From contig NZ_CP117435.1 in the NCBI RefSeq assembly GCF_030687495.1, forward strand, positions 868,001-932,000: a stretch of DNA of 64,000 bases. Direction: 5' to 3'. The translations under genes were made by a program, and so were the position numbers. The DNA is from Pseudomonas sp. FP453 (lineage in GTDB: Bacteria; Pseudomonadota; Gammaproteobacteria; Pseudomonadales; Pseudomonadaceae). Each line of letters begins with the position of its first letter. Positions within the stretch are counted from its first letter, which is position 1. The notes beneath the pieces are model-generated. The model saw nothing but the letters and a program-made list of their open reading frames with translations. It was not told where the DNA came from and did not search any database. Below, piece by piece: positions 40,015 through 49,315 of this stretch.

Positions 40015-42846
40015 ATGACCGACTATAAAGCCACGCTAAACCTTCCGGACACCGCCTTCCCAATGAAGGCCGGCCTGCCACAGCGCGAACCGCAGATCCT
40101 GCAGCGCTGGGACAGTATTGGCCTGTACGGAAAGTTGCGCGAGATTGGCAAGGATCGTCCGAAATTCGTCCTGCACGACGGCCCTCCTTATGCCAACGGC
40201 ACGATTCACATCGGTCATGCGCTGAACAAGATTCTCAAGGACATGATCCTGCGCTCGAAAACCCTGTCGGGCTTCGACGCGCCGTACGTCCCGGGCTGGG
40301 ACTGCCATGGCCTGCCGATCGAACATAAAGTCGAAGTGACCCACGGCAAGAACCTGGGCGCGGATAAAACCCGCGAACTGTGCCGTGCCTACGCCACCGA
40401 GCAGATCGAAGGGCAGAAGTCCGAATTCATCCGCCTGGGCGTGCTCGGCGAGTGGGACAACCCGTACAAGACCATGAACTTCAAGAACGAGGCCGGTGAA
40501 ATCCGCGCCTTGGCCGAAATCGTCAAGGGCGGTTTCGTGTTCAAGGGCCTCAAGCCCGTGAACTGGTGCTTTGACTGCGGTTCGGCGCTGGCTGAAGCGG
40601 AAGTCGAGTACGAAGACAAGAAGTCCTCGACCATCGACGTGGCCTTCCCGATTGCCGACGAGGCCAAGCTGGCCGAGGCCTTTGGCCTGGCATCGCTGGC
40701 CAAGCCTGCCGCCATCGTGATCTGGACCACCACCCCGTGGACCATCCCGGCCAACCAGGCGCTGAACGTGCACCCGGAATTCACCTACGCCCTGGTGGAC
40801 GTCGGTGATCGCCTGCTGGTGCTGGCCGAAGAAATGGTCGAAGCCTGCCTGACGCGCTACGAACTGCAAGGTTCGGTCATCGCCACCACCACCGGTACCG
40901 CGCTGGAACTGATCAACTTCCGTCACCCGTTCTACGACCGTCTGTCGCCGGTGTACCTGGCTGACTACGTCGAGCTGGGTTCGGGTACGGGCATCGTTCA
41001 CTGCTCGCCGGCCTACGGCGTAGACGACTTTGTGATCTGCAAGAAGTACGGCCTGGTCAACGATGACATCATCAACCCGGTGCAAAGCAACGGCGTGTAT
41101 GTGCCGTCGCTGGAGTTCTTCGGTGGCCAGTTCATCTTCAAGGCCGACCAGCCGATCATCGAAAAGCTGCGTGAAGTCGGTGCGCTGATGCAAACCGCCA
41201 CCATCCAGCACAGCTACATGCACTGCTGGCGCCACAAGACCCCGCTGATCTACCGCGCCACCGCGCAGTGGTTCATCGGCATGGACAAAGAGCCCACCAG
41301 CGGCGACACCCTGCGCAACCGCGCGATCAAGGCGATCGAAGAGACCAAGTTCGTCCCGGCCTGGGGCCAGGCGCGCCTGCACTCGATGATCGCCAACCGC
41401 CCGGACTGGTGCATCTCGCGCCAGCGTAACTGGGGCGTGCCGATCCCGTTCTTCCTGAACAAGGAAAGCGGCGAGCTGCACCCGCGCACCGTCGAGCTGA
41501 TGGAAACCGTTGCCCAGCGCGTTGAACAGGAAGGCATCGAAGCCTGGTTCAAGATGGACGCCGCCGAACTGCTGGGTGACGAAGCGCCGCAGTACGACAA
41601 GATCAGCGACACCCTCGACGTGTGGTTCGACTCGGGCACCACCCACTGGCACGTCCTGCGTGGCTCGCACCCGATGGGTCACGAGAGCGGCCCGCGTGCC
41701 GACCTGTACCTGGAAGGTTCGGACCAACACCGTGGCTGGTTCCATTCGTCCCTGCTGACTGGTTGCGCCATCGACAACCACGCGCCGTACCGCGAACTGC
41801 TGACCCACGGCTTCACCGTCGACGAGACGGGCCGCAAGATGTCCAAGTCGCTGAAAAACGTGATCGAGCCGAAGAAGATCAACGACACCCTGGGCGCCGA
41901 CATCATGCGTCTGTGGGTGGCGTCGACCGACTACTCCGGCGAGATCGCCGTGTCGGACCAGATCCTGGCCCGCAGCGCCGATGCCTACCGTCGCATCCGT
42001 AATACCGCACGCTTCCTGTTGTCGAACCTGACCGGTTTCAACCCGGCCACCGACATCCTGCCGGCCGAGGACATGCTCGCCCTGGACCGTTGGGCCGTGG
42101 ACCGTACCCTGTTGCTGCAGCGCGAGCTGCAGGAAAACTACGGCGAATACCGCTTCTGGAACGTCTACTCGAAGATCCACAACTTCTGCGTGCAGGAGTT
42201 GGGTGGTTTCTACCTCGACATCATCAAGGACCGCCAGTACACCACCGGCGCCAACAGCAAGGCCCGCCGTTCGGCGCAGACCGCGCTGTATCACATCTCT
42301 GAAGCGCTGGTGCGCTGGATCGCACCGATCCTGGCCTTTACCGCCGACGAGCTGTGGGAATACCTGCCGGGCGAGCGCAACGAATCCGTGATGCTCAACA
42401 CCTGGTACGAAGGCCTGACCGAACTGCCGGCCGACTTCGAACTGGGCCGCGAGTACTGGGAAGGCGTGATGGCCGTCAAGGTTGCGGTGAACAAGGAGCT
42501 GGAAGTGCAGCGTGCGGCCAAGGCCGTCGGCGGCAACCTGCAAGCCGAAGTCACCCTGTTTGCCGAGGAAGGCCTTACCGCCGACCTGGCCAAGCTGAGC
42601 AACGAACTGCGTTTCGTGCTGATCACCTCCACCGCGAGCCTGGCGCCATTCGCCCAGGCCCCGGCGGACGCGGTCGCCACCGAAGTACCGGGCCTCAAGC
42701 TCAAGGTGGTCAAGTCGGCCTTCGCCAAGTGCGCCCGTTGCTGGCACTGCCGTGAAGATGTCGGCGTGAACCCTGAGCACCCGGAAATCTGTGGCCGTTG
42801 CGTCGACAACATCAGCGGTGCGGGCGAGGTTCGTCACTATGCCTAA
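40015..42846 (+). CDS. ileS: Isoleucyl-tRNA synthetase
   Basis: Class I aminoacyl-tRNA synthetase of 943 residues. The HIGH motif is in [11 protein letters not shown] (about residue 61) and KMSKS in [12 protein letters not shown] (about residue 605). The CP1 editing domain lies between them, with [16 protein letters not shown]. The C-terminal zinc site is made by CARCWHC and CGRC. This is the eubacterial, mupirocin-sensitive architecture. The C-terminal codons overlap lspA by eight bases, giving a coupled operon. Confidence 0.98.
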   Translation: MTDYKATLNLPDTAFPMKAGLPQREPQILQRWDSIGLYGKLREIGKDRPKFVLHDGPPYANGTIHIGHALNKILKDMILRSKTLSGFDAPYVPGWDCHGLPIEHKVEVTHGKNLGADKTRELCRAYATEQIEGQKSEFIRLGVLGEWDNPYKTMNFKNEAGEIRALAEIVKGGFVFKGLKPVNWCFDCGSALAEAEVEYEDKKSSTIDVAFPIADEAKLAEAFGLASLAKPAAIVIWTTTPWTIPANQALNVHPEFTYALVDVGDRLLVLAEEMVEACLTRYELQGSVIATTTGTALELINFRHPFYDRLSPVYLADYVELGSGTGIVHCSPAYGVDDFVICKKYGLVNDDIINPVQSNGVYVPSLEFFGGQFIFKADQPIIEKLREVGALMQTATIQHSYMHCWRHKTPLIYRATAQWFIGMDKEPTSGDTLRNRAIKAIEETKFVPAWGQARLHSMIANRPDWCISRQRNWGVPIPFFLNKESGELHPRTVELMETVAQRVEQEGIEAWFKMDAAELLGDEAPQYDKISDTLDVWFDSGTTHWHVLRGSHPMGHESGPRADLYLEGSDQHRGWFHSSLLTGCAIDNHAPYRELLTHGFTVDETGRKMSKSLKNVIEPKKINDTLGADIMRLWVASTDYSGEIAVSDQILARSADAYRRIRNTARFLLSNLTGFNPATDILPAEDMLALDRWAVDRTLLLQRELQENYGEYRFWNVYSKIHNFCVQELGGFYLDIIKDRQYTTGANSKARRSAQTALYHISEALVRWIAPILAFTADELWEYLPGERNESVMLNTWYEGLTELPADFELGREYWEGVMAVKVAVNKELEVQRAAKAVGGNLQAEVTLFAEEGLTADLAKLSNELRFVLITSTASLAPFAQAPADAVATEVPGLKLKVVKSAFAKCARCWHCREDVGVNPEHPEICGRCVDNISGAGEVRHYA

Positions 42847-43351
42847 TGCAGCCAGTCGTTTTGGACGCCTGGGCTGGCTCGTGCTGAGCGTGCTGGTCCT
42901 GGTCATTGACCAGGTCAGCAAGGCTCACTTCGAAGGCGCCTTGCAGATGTACCAGCAGATCGTGGTCATTCCTGACTACTTCAGCTGGACCCTGGCCTAC
43001 AACACCGGCGCGGCGTTCAGCTTCCTCGCCGACGGTGGCGGCTGGCAGCGCTGGCTGTTCGCCCTGATCGCCCTGGTGGTCAGTGCGGTGCTGGTGGTCT
43101 GGCTCAAGCGCCTGGGCCGCGACGACACCTGGCTGGCCATCGCCCTGGCCCTGGTGCTGGGCGGCGCGCTGGGCAACCTGTACGACCGCATCGCCCTGGG
43201 CCATGTGATCGACTTTATCCTGGTGCATTGGCAGAACCGCTGGTACTTCCCGGCGTTCAACTTTGCCGACAGCGCCATCACCGTCGGTGCAATCATGCTG
43301 GCGTTGGACATGTTCAAAAGCAAGAAAACCGGAGAGACCGTCAATGACTGA
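42839..43351 (+). CDS. lspA: Signal peptidase II
   Basis: Inner-membrane aspartyl protease of 170 residues that cleaves signal peptides of lipidated prolipoproteins. Four membrane helices are visible, and the two catalytic Asp are in [15 protein letters not shown] and [14 protein letters not shown] 42839 overlaps the ileS end by eight bases, and the end overlaps the fkpB start by eight bases. Its substrates in this window include LolB, the TPR lipoprotein and BamD. Confidence 0.97.
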   Translation: MPNAASRFGRLGWLVLSVLVLVIDQVSKAHFEGALQMYQQIVVIPDYFSWTLAYNTGAAFSFLADGGGWQRWLFALIALVVSAVLVVWLKRLGRDDTWLAIALALVLGGALGNLYDRIALGHVIDFILVHWQNRWYFPAFNFADSAITVGAIMLALDMFKSKKTGETVND

Positions 43352-43796
43352 TCAGGTATTGGCTGAGCAACGCATCGGCCAGAACACGGAAGTCACCTTG
43401 CATTTCGCACTGCGCCTGGAGAATGGCGACACGGTCGACAGCACGTTCGACAAAGCCCCGGCGACCTTCAAGGTCGGCGACGGCAACCTGCTGCCGGGTT
43501 TCGAAGCGGCCCTGTTCGGCTTCAAGGCTGGCGACAAGCGCAACCTGCAGATCCTGCCGGAAAACGCCTTTGGCCAGCCCAATCCGCAAAACGTGCAGAT
43601 CATCCCGCGTTCGCAGTTTGAAGGCATGGACCTGTCGGAAGGCTTGCTGGTGATCTTCAATGATGCGGCGAATACCGAATTGCCTGGCGTGGTGAAGACC
43701 TTCGATGACACGCAAGTAACCATCGACTTCAACCACCCGTTGGCCGGTAAAACCTTGACCTTTGACGTTGAAATCATCGACGTTAAAGCGCTCTGA
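43344..43796 (+). CDS. fkpB: FKBP-type peptidyl-prolyl isomerase
   Basis: SlpA/FkpB-type prolyl isomerase of 150 residues: IGQNTEVTLHFALRLENGDTVDSTF at the start, LLPGFEAALFGFKAGDKR in the middle and an IF-type insert, ending with NHPLAGKTLTFDVEI. It overlaps lspA by eight bases. The neighbouring order lspA-fkpB-ispH is standard in gammaproteobacteria. A second, longer FKBP gene (slyD) is at 36.2 kb. Confidence 0.95.
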   Translation: MTDQVLAEQRIGQNTEVTLHFALRLENGDTVDSTFDKAPATFKVGDGNLLPGFEAALFGFKAGDKRNLQILPENAFGQPNPQNVQIIPRSQFEGMDLSEGLLVIFNDAANTELPGVVKTFDDTQVTIDFNHPLAGKTLTFDVEIIDVKAL

Positions 43797-43827
43797 CTGA
43801 CGAAACCGGTTCCTGCGGGTGGCGGCT

Positions 43828-43917
43828 TGTGTAGGAGCTGGCTTGCCTGCGATTGCATCACCTCGGTGTACTTGATACACCGAGTCGTCTGCATCGCGGG
43901 CAAGTCCGGCTCCCACA
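43828..43917. repeat. REP doublet (REPIN-like)
   Basis: The left arm TGTGTAGGAGCTGGCTTGCC and the inverted right arm (GCGGGCAAGTCCGGCTCCCACA) surround an imperfect palindromic centre (CGGTGTA...TACACCG). It lies between fkpB and ispH, two genes read in the same direction, so it interrupts the operon spacing (184 bases). Confidence 0.85.
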
Positions 43918-43980
43918 GAGGCTCAAGCTTATAGAGCTGAGTTGATCCAATTTCTTGCCCTGCAAGACACGAGGCACAGC

Positions 43981-44928
43981 ATGCACATCAAACTCGCCAA
44001 CCCCCGTGGCTTCTGCGCCGGCGTGGACCGTGCGATCGAAATCGTCAACCGCGCCCTGGAAGTCTTCGGGCCGCCGATCTACGTGCGCCATGAAGTCGTC
44101 CACAACAAATTCGTGGTCGAAGACCTGCGCGCCCGCGGCGCCATCTTCGTCGAAGAGTTGGACCAGGTGCCGGACGACGTGATCGTGATCTTCAGCGCCC
44201 ACGGTGTTTCCCAGGCGGTGCGCACCGAGGCGGCAGGCCGTGGCCTGAAAGTCTTCGACGCCACCTGTCCACTGGTGACCAAGGTGCACATCGAAGTCGC
44301 ACGCTACAGCCGTGACGGCCGTGAGTGCATCCTGATCGGCCACGCCGGGCACCCGGAAGTCGAAGGCACCATGGGCCAGTACGACGCCAGCAATGGTGGC
44401 GCCATCTACTTGGTGGAAGACGAAAAAGACGTCGCCAACCTGCAGGTGCGCAACCCCGAGCGCCTGGCATTCGTGACCCAGACCACCTTGTCCATGGACG
44501 ACACCAGCCGCGTGATCGACGCCCTGCGCACTCGCTTCCCGGCCATCGGTGGCCCGCGCAAGGACGACATCTGCTACGCCACGCAAAACCGCCAGGACGC
44601 GGTCAAGCAACTGGCCAACGAGTGCGATGTGGTCCTGGTGGTCGGCAGCCCTAACAGCTCCAACTCCAACCGCCTGCGCGAGCTGGCCGAACGCATGGCA
44701 ACACCGGCGTACCTGATCGACGGCGCGGAAGACATGCAACGCAGCTGGTTCGATGGCGTCGAGCGTATCGGCATCACCGCCGGTGCCTCGGCCCCGGAAG
44801 TCCTGGTGCGCGGCGTGATCCAGCAGTTGCACGCCTGGGGTGCCACCGGCGCCGATGAGTTGGCCGGTCGTGAAGAAAACATCACTTTCTCCATGCCCAA
44901 GGAGCTGCGGGTTCGCTCGTTGCTCTGA
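43981..44928 (+). CDS. ispH: 4-hydroxy-3-methylbut-2-enyl diphosphate reductase
   Basis: Last enzyme of the MEP pathway; it makes IPP and DMAPP using a [4Fe-4S] cluster. The 315 residues include the three cluster cysteines Cys12 (GFCAGV), Cys96 (ATCPLV) and Cys198 (DICYAT). ATG 43981 gives [12 protein letters not shown]; the 13 upstream in-frame residues are not conserved. Its 3' end overlaps the convergent fimT-like gene by 47 bases. ispE of the same pathway is at 4.1 kb. Confidence 0.97.
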   Translation: MHIKLANPRGFCAGVDRAIEIVNRALEVFGPPIYVRHEVVHNKFVVEDLRARGAIFVEELDQVPDDVIVIFSAHGVSQAVRTEAAGRGLKVFDATCPLVTKVHIEVARYSRDGRECILIGHAGHPEVEGTMGQYDASNGGAIYLVEDEKDVANLQVRNPERLAFVTQTTLSMDDTSRVIDALRTRFPAIGGPRKDDICYATQNRQDAVKQLANECDVVLVVGSPNSSNSNRLRELAERMATPAYLIDGAEDMQRSWFDGVERIGITAGASAPEVLVRGVIQQLHAWGATGADELAGREENITFSMPKELRVRSLL

Positions 44929-45463
44929 GTGCCAGGGTGCCGGAGTAGCTCCGGCACAACGCCTGCTCGGTCCTGTCGCTGCGCAGGCTGATGCGTCCGC
45001 TGGGCGCCAGTACCACCTGGTACTGGCTTTGCGCCTGGCCCGTGGCGCACACATGCACAGTGCCCGCTCGAAACCCTCCGCCTGAAAATACCGGTTCGCC
45101 CAGCCCGCTGAAGCGTACCTGGCTCTTGACCGGGCCATTGCCGACAATCGCCACGCGCCCGCTGTCCTGATGCTCCAGCAACACCGGATTGTCCTCGTCC
45201 AGGTGGCCGCGTCCGCTCACGTCCACGATCACCCGCCAACCTCGGCTCCAGTCTTCGTCCTGTGCGTGGATGATGACGGCCCGGTTGCGCGCGATGGCTT
45301 CGGTGCGCGCGAAGCGCAGCCCTCCGGCCAGGGATTGTGCGGCGCTATGTCGTTGTTGTGATTCGAGCAGGTTCTTGAAACCGGGCACGGCCAGGTTGGC
45401 CAGGATGCCGCTCATGATCAGCCCGAGCAGCAGTTCAATCAGGGTGAAACCGCGCTGTTGCAT
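44882..45463 (-). CDS. fimT: GspH/FimT-family minor pseudopilin
   Basis: Prepilin-like protein of 193 residues with the type III signal [20 protein letters not shown] at the very N-terminus (Gly before Phe, Glu at +5), cut and methylated by PilD. The C-terminal part is a GspH-type beta domain. Whether it is FimT or FimU cannot be decided; only one such gene is seen. It is read opposite to pilV and its last 47 bases overlap the ispH 3' end, an arrangement different from P. aeruginosa, where fimT-fimU head the minor-pilin operon. Confidence 0.85.
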   Translation of the reverse strand: MQQRGFTLIELLLGLIMSGILANLAVPGFKNLLESQQRHSAAQSLAGGLRFARTEAIARNRAVIIHAQDEDWSRGWRVIVDVSGRGHLDEDNPVLLEHQDSGRVAIVGNGPVKSQVRFSGLGEPVFSGGGFRAGTVHVCATGQAQSQYQVVLAPSGRISLRSDRTEQALCRSYSGTLALRATSEPAAPWAWRK

Positions 45464-45650
45464 AGGTCATCCCTCCGTGGATGTGGGTGCAGACCTAGGT
45501 ATAGCGCCTGCGCCTCGACCTCGGATGATGGCCTTTTTGTCCAAAGTATTTCCCTTTGTTCCGGCAGCGCCACGGTTGAAAAACCGGCGCTAGTCTTGGG
45601 CTGCACAGCAGGATTTCCTGCTTCTTTTTTGGCCTTCGACACGGACGACG

Positions 45651-46142
45651 ATGGTAATGCTTGCCTCCCCGAACACCTTTTGCACCTGCGCCTTGCCCCG
45701 GCGCCAAACCGGCATGACCCTGATCGAAGTGCTGGTCGCCCTATTGATTCTCGCCGTTGGCCTGTTGGGCGCGGCCGCCATCCAGCTCAATGCGCTCAAG
45801 TACACCGACAGCGCCAGGATGATCAGCCAAGCCAGTTTCATTGCCTACGACATGCTCGACCGCATCCGTGCCAACGCCGCTGCCGACTATGCGTGGGGCC
45901 GCGCAGAACGTGCGCCGGCCAGCAGTGCCAGTGCCAGCGTACGTGACCTGGACCTGCATGATTTCGAAGCCAATATCCTCGGGTTTGCCGGGCCGAGTGC
46001 CAAAGGCTCGGTGGCGGTGAGCGCCAATGAAGTGACCGTCACCATCAGTTGGGATGACCGACGGGCCACAGACACCAGCAACGCACGCGAGACCTTTACC
46101 CTGACCAGCCGCATCAGGCATGAGCCCGGGGTGGTGCCATGA
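45651..46142 (+). CDS. pilV: Type IV pilus modification/minor pilin PilV
   Basis: Minor pilin of 163 residues. A longer than usual leader (residues 1-21) precedes the cleavage site in QTGMTLIEVLVALLILAVG, then LGAAAIQLNALKYTDSARM and the PilV C-terminal domain. It helps prime pilus assembly. ATG 45651 follows a weak ribosome binding site, and ATG 45657 is an alternative. It overlaps pilW by four bases (ATGA) and is divergent from the fimT-like gene with a 187-base gap that should hold both promoters. Confidence 0.88.
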   Translation: MVMLASPNTFCTCALPRRQTGMTLIEVLVALLILAVGLLGAAAIQLNALKYTDSARMISQASFIAYDMLDRIRANAAADYAWGRAERAPASSASASVRDLDLHDFEANILGFAGPSAKGSVAVSANEVTVTISWDDRRATDTSNARETFTLTSRIRHEPGVVP

Positions 46143-46846
46143 ACTCGCGCCTTCGCGGTTTCAGCCTGGTTGAGTTGCTGCTGGCGCTGGCCATCGGGCT
46201 GGTGCTGGTGGCTGGGGGCAGCCAGGTGGTGATCAGTTCCCGCGCGACACAGGCCAGCCAGCAGGCGGCGATGTGGTTGCAGGATGATGCGCGGTTTGTC
46301 CTGGGCAAGATGATTCAGGACATCCGCCAGGCGGGCATGTTTGGCTGCCTGGGCACGGCGTTTATCGAGAATGCACCGGTGGCCTTTGATCAGCCTGTGC
46401 GCTGGAGTGCCGGGAACGGATCAGCGTCACTGACGCTGGTGACGGTGGATAGCGGCGAGGGCGGCGGCAAGCCCGACTGGACGGTGCTGTCCGATTGCAC
46501 GGGGTCCGCCGAGGCGTATACCGGCAGCGCGCCCGTGCCTTTGCCTGGGCAGATTCGCTTTGGACTGCGACAGATCACCTACACCTTCGAGGCGGGCCAG
46601 TTGAAGGTCAGTACGCCTGCGGCACCGGCCAAGGCGGTGCTGGTGGATAACGTGCAGGCGTTTGATATCAGCTTCGGCGTGGCCGCCAAGCCTGATTCGG
46701 TGGACGTGGTGCGTTATGACGCCCGTCCCGCTGATGAGTCCCTGATCCGCAGCGTACGTATCCTGATGACCCTTCAGGACCCCACGGGGCGGGTCAAGGA
46801 GCAAACCTACAGCGTCGTGGCGGCGCTGCGAAACCGGCTGGGGTAG
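46139..46846 (+). CDS. pilW: Type IV pilus minor pilin PilW
   Basis: Minor pilin of 235 residues with the prepilin signal RLRGFSLVELLLALAIGLVLVAG at the N-terminus, followed by the PilW-type segment SQVVISSRATQASQQAAMWLQDDARF and a globular domain ending VVAALRNRLG. It starts inside the pilV stop and is followed by pilX after seven bases. At 235 residues it is a little shorter than the P. aeruginosa protein, but the fold-defining parts are present. Confidence 0.88.
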   Translation: MNSRLRGFSLVELLLALAIGLVLVAGGSQVVISSRATQASQQAAMWLQDDARFVLGKMIQDIRQAGMFGCLGTAFIENAPVAFDQPVRWSAGNGSASLTLVTVDSGEGGGKPDWTVLSDCTGSAEAYTGSAPVPLPGQIRFGLRQITYTFEAGQLKVSTPAAPAKAVLVDNVQAFDISFGVAAKPDSVDVVRYDARPADESLIRSVRILMTLQDPTGRVKEQTYSVVAALRNRLG

Positions 46847-46853
46847 GGCGGGC

Positions 46854-47384
46854 ATGGGCATTTCTCAACGCGCAAAGGTGCGGCAGGCGGGCATGGCGCT
46901 GCTGATCAGCCTGGTGTTTCTGCTGGTGTTGTCGCTGATTGGCTTGGCGTCGATGCAGGGCGCGGTGTCCCAGCAGAAGGCCGCCGCCAGTCTGTGGCAT
47001 CGCAACCAATCGCTGCAGAGTGCCGAAAGTGGCCTGAGGATGGGGGAGTCGGTCGTACAGCGGGTGCCTGCGACCTTGCCAGTGTGTCGGTCTGTCGTCA
47101 CCTGCGCGCCGCCGGGCGAGGCATTTTCACTGAGCGGCGCCGGAGTGAACCCGGTTTCCGGCGTCACCTGGATCGCGCTCAAGGGCGGTTTCTACGGCAT
47201 ACAGTCCCTCGGGCCTGCCGTGGGGCTGGCTCAATTGCCGCCGCAAGTAACGGCTGCCGTGTACCGGGTGACGGCGGTCGGGTTAGGCGGCCAATCCCGC
47301 ACGGTCTTGGAGAGCGTGTATGCGCGGGTAGACGGGGAGGGCGGCTCGCGGTTTCGGCGGGTGGCCTGGCGGCAACTTCAATAA
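46854..47384 (+). CDS. pilX: PilX N-terminal family pilus assembly protein
   Basis: Minor pilin of 176 residues. The hydrophobic N-terminal helix RQAGMALLISLVFLLVLSLIGLASM lacks the Glu+5 of typical pilins, as usual for PilX, and is followed by AESGLRMGE-type residues. It lies between pilW and pilE. In P. aeruginosa the adhesin gene pilY1 would follow pilX; here pilE starts 11 bases later. Confidence 0.86.
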   Translation: MGISQRAKVRQAGMALLISLVFLLVLSLIGLASMQGAVSQQKAAASLWHRNQSLQSAESGLRMGESVVQRVPATLPVCRSVVTCAPPGEAFSLSGAGVNPVSGVTWIALKGGFYGIQSLGPAVGLAQLPPQVTAAVYRVTAVGLGGQSRTVLESVYARVDGEGGSRFRRVAWRQLQ

Positions 47385-47395
47385 GGAGCGGTGGG

Positions 47396-47797
47396 ATGGA
47401 CAAGGACAGCCGGGGTTTTACCCTGATCGAGTTACTGGTGGCCGTGGTAATCATTGGAGTGCTGGCCGGGGTCGCCTACCCCAGCTATACCGGCCAGGTA
47501 AAAAAGGTCTATCGCGGGCAAATTGTCGCGTTGTTGACCGAGCAGGCGCAGTACCTGGAGCGCTTTTATGCGCGCAATGGCAGTTTTATTGACGCCAGCG
47601 GCGTCAGTACGGGCAATGATCGCTATAGAATCACCGCTGTATTGAACCCTCAGGATTTCCGCCTGCTGGCCACGCCCATTGCTGACTCGGTGATGGCCGG
47701 TGACCCTTGCGGCGGCTTCAGCCTGACCAGCACCGGCGCGCGGGCCAACCCTGGCGCAGCACCGGACATGTCACGCACGCTGTGCTGGGGGCAATGA
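47396..47797 (+). CDS. pilE: Type IV minor pilin PilE
   Basis: Minor pilin of 133 residues with a clear prepilin signal [27 protein letters not shown], then a small PilE-type domain (QYLERFYARNGSFID; CGGFSLTSTGARA). Start ATG 47396, with AAGGAG ten bases upstream. It ends the pilV-pilW-pilX-pilE operon; thiO follows after 62 bases on the same strand. Confidence 0.9.
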   Translation: MDKDSRGFTLIELLVAVVIIGVLAGVAYPSYTGQVKKVYRGQIVALLTEQAQYLERFYARNGSFIDASGVSTGNDRYRITAVLNPQDFRLLATPIADSVMAGDPCGGFSLTSTGARANPGAAPDMSRTLCWGQ

Positions 47798-47859
47798 TGA
47801 CAGTGCTGGATGATTGGGCGCCGGGTGCGCTTGTCCCTATTTATCGGCTGGATCGAATA

Positions 47860-48969
47860 ATGGCTAAGCAACAGCGAGTGGTGGTGGTCGGCGGTGGCGT
47901 AATCGGCTTGTTGACGGCGTTCAACCTGGCAACCCAGGGGCAGGCGGTGGTGCTGCTGGAGCGTGCCGGCGTGGGTCAGGAGTCTTCCTGGGCTGGCGGC
48001 GGGATTGTTTCGCCGTTGTACCCGTGGCGCTACAGCCCGGCGGTTACGGCGCTGGCCCATTGGTCGCAGGATTTCTATCCACAGCTGGCCGAGCGTCTGT
48101 TTGCCGCCACGGGCGTTGACCCTGAGGTTCACACCACTGGCTTGTACTGGCTCGACCTGGAAGACGAGGCCGAAGCGCTGGCCTGGGCGGCACGGGAAGG
48201 CCGCCCGTTGAGCAAGGTGGATGTTTCGGCCGCCCATGATGCGGTGCCAGTGCTGGGCGGCGGTTATTCCCAGGCGATCTTCATGGCCAATGTCGCCAAT
48301 GTGCGCAACCCCCGGCTGGTCAAGTCTCTCAAGGCGGCGCTGTTGGCGTTGCCGGGTGTGACCTTGCATGAACAATGCGAGGTGACCGGGTTTGTACAGG
48401 ACGCCGGCAATGTCGTGGGGGTGAACACCACGGGTGGCCCGATCCTTGGCGATCAGGTGGTGTTGGCGGCGGGGGCGTGGAGCGGTGAGTTGCTCGGGAC
48501 CCTGGGCTTGTCACTGCCGGTGGAACCGGTCAAAGGCCAGATGATCTTGTACAAGTGTGCCGCGGATTTCCTGTCGAGCATGGTCCTGGCCAAGGGGCGT
48601 TATGCGATCCCGCGACGTGATGGACATATCTTGATTGGCAGCACCCTGGAACATGAGGGCTTCGACAAGACGCCGACCGACATTGCGCTGGAAAGCTTGA
48701 AGGCGTCGGCGATCGAGCTGATTCCGGCCTTGGCCGAGGCCGAGGTGGTCGGGCATTGGGCGGGCTTGCGTCCGGGGTCGCCGGAAGGCATTCCGTATAT
48801 CGGCCAGGTGCCGGGGTTCAGTGGCTTGTGGCTCAACTGCGGGCATTACCGCAATGGCCTGGTGCTTGCGCCGGCGTCCTGCCAGTTGTTTGTCGACTTG
48901 TTGCTGGGGCGTGCGCCGATCATCGATCCGGCGCCGTATGCCCCGCAAGGTCGAATCAACGCTGGATAG
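47860..48969 (+). CDS. thiO: Glycine oxidase ThiO
   Basis: FAD-dependent amine oxidase of 369 residues that converts glycine to the imine needed for the thiazole of thiamine. The FAD-binding motif VVVVGGGVIGLLTAFNL starts near residue 7. SSWAGGGIVSPLYPWRY and the C-terminal GHYRNGLVLAPASCQL are ThiO signatures. ATG 47860 (MAKQQRVVVV) is the natural start. Its last 14 bases overlap the convergent PP0621-type gene. Confidence 0.94.
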   Translation: MAKQQRVVVVGGGVIGLLTAFNLATQGQAVVLLERAGVGQESSWAGGGIVSPLYPWRYSPAVTALAHWSQDFYPQLAERLFAATGVDPEVHTTGLYWLDLEDEAEALAWAAREGRPLSKVDVSAAHDAVPVLGGGYSQAIFMANVANVRNPRLVKSLKAALLALPGVTLHEQCEVTGFVQDAGNVVGVNTTGGPILGDQVVLAAGAWSGELLGTLGLSLPVEPVKGQMILYKCAADFLSSMVLAKGRYAIPRRDGHILIGSTLEHEGFDKTPTDIALESLKASAIELIPALAEAEVVGHWAGLRPGSPEGIPYIGQVPGFSGLWLNCGHYRNGLVLAPASCQLFVDLLLGRAPIIDPAPYAPQGRINAG

Positions 48970-49189
48970 ACTTCGGCCCTTGTTCCAGGTGGGGTTGGCT
49001 GCAATACCACGCCTGGCCTGAGCTCAGGGCGTGATTCTGCGGCAAATGCACACCGCAGTGGGCGCAGCGCACCATCAAGGCGGCGTCGGGTTCGGCGGAG
49101 CGCTGCTGTTTGGCAGCCGGGCTTTTGAATTTACGCCAGAACCATACTGCGGCGGCAATAATGGCAATCCAGAACAGTAGACGAACCAT
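48956..49189 (-). CDS. PP0621-family small membrane protein
   Basis: Protein of 77 residues. One N-terminal membrane helix (LLFWIAIIAAAVWFW) is followed by a charged linker and a small Cys domain, RCAHCGVHLP...YCSQPH, likely a zinc ribbon. It is of the PP0621 family, function unknown. In P. aeruginosa pilS and pilR lie in this thiO-bamD interval; here only this gene is present. Confidence 0.85.
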   Translation of the reverse strand: MVRLLFWIAIIAAAVWFWRKFKSPAAKQQRSAEPDAALMVRCAHCGVHLPQNHALSSGQAWYCSQPHLEQGPKSIQR

Positions 49190-49268
49190 GGTGGGCAGCT
49201 TCTCGACGAGGAATGCGCCAGTTTAGCCAAGGACATGGCAGGCGCACAGCGCAATAATGCTTGCCCAT

Positions 49269-49299
49269 AAAAAAGGGAGCCCCGAGGGGCTCCCTTTTT
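49269..49299 (-). terminator. Intrinsic terminator after bamD
   Basis: The stem AAGGGAGCCCC / GGGGCTCCCTT with a two-base loop is bordered by A and T runs. It lies 17 bases past the bamD stop and upstream of the PP0621-type gene. Confidence 0.9.
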
Positions 49300-49315
49300 G
49301 CGTTGCGTCAACGGA

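Noticed and set aside
40036..42921. Minus-strand open frame of 961 codons opposite ileS
   Set aside because: Shadow of ileS; no domain or ribosome binding site, and the plus strand encodes a complete isoleucyl-tRNA synthetase.
48540..48560. TGTACA-containing palindrome (CTTGTACAAG) as a regulator site
   Set aside because: A single hexamer inside the thiO coding region with no partner at 18 bases; probably chance. The same applies to TGTACA at 28396, 29479 and 12242.
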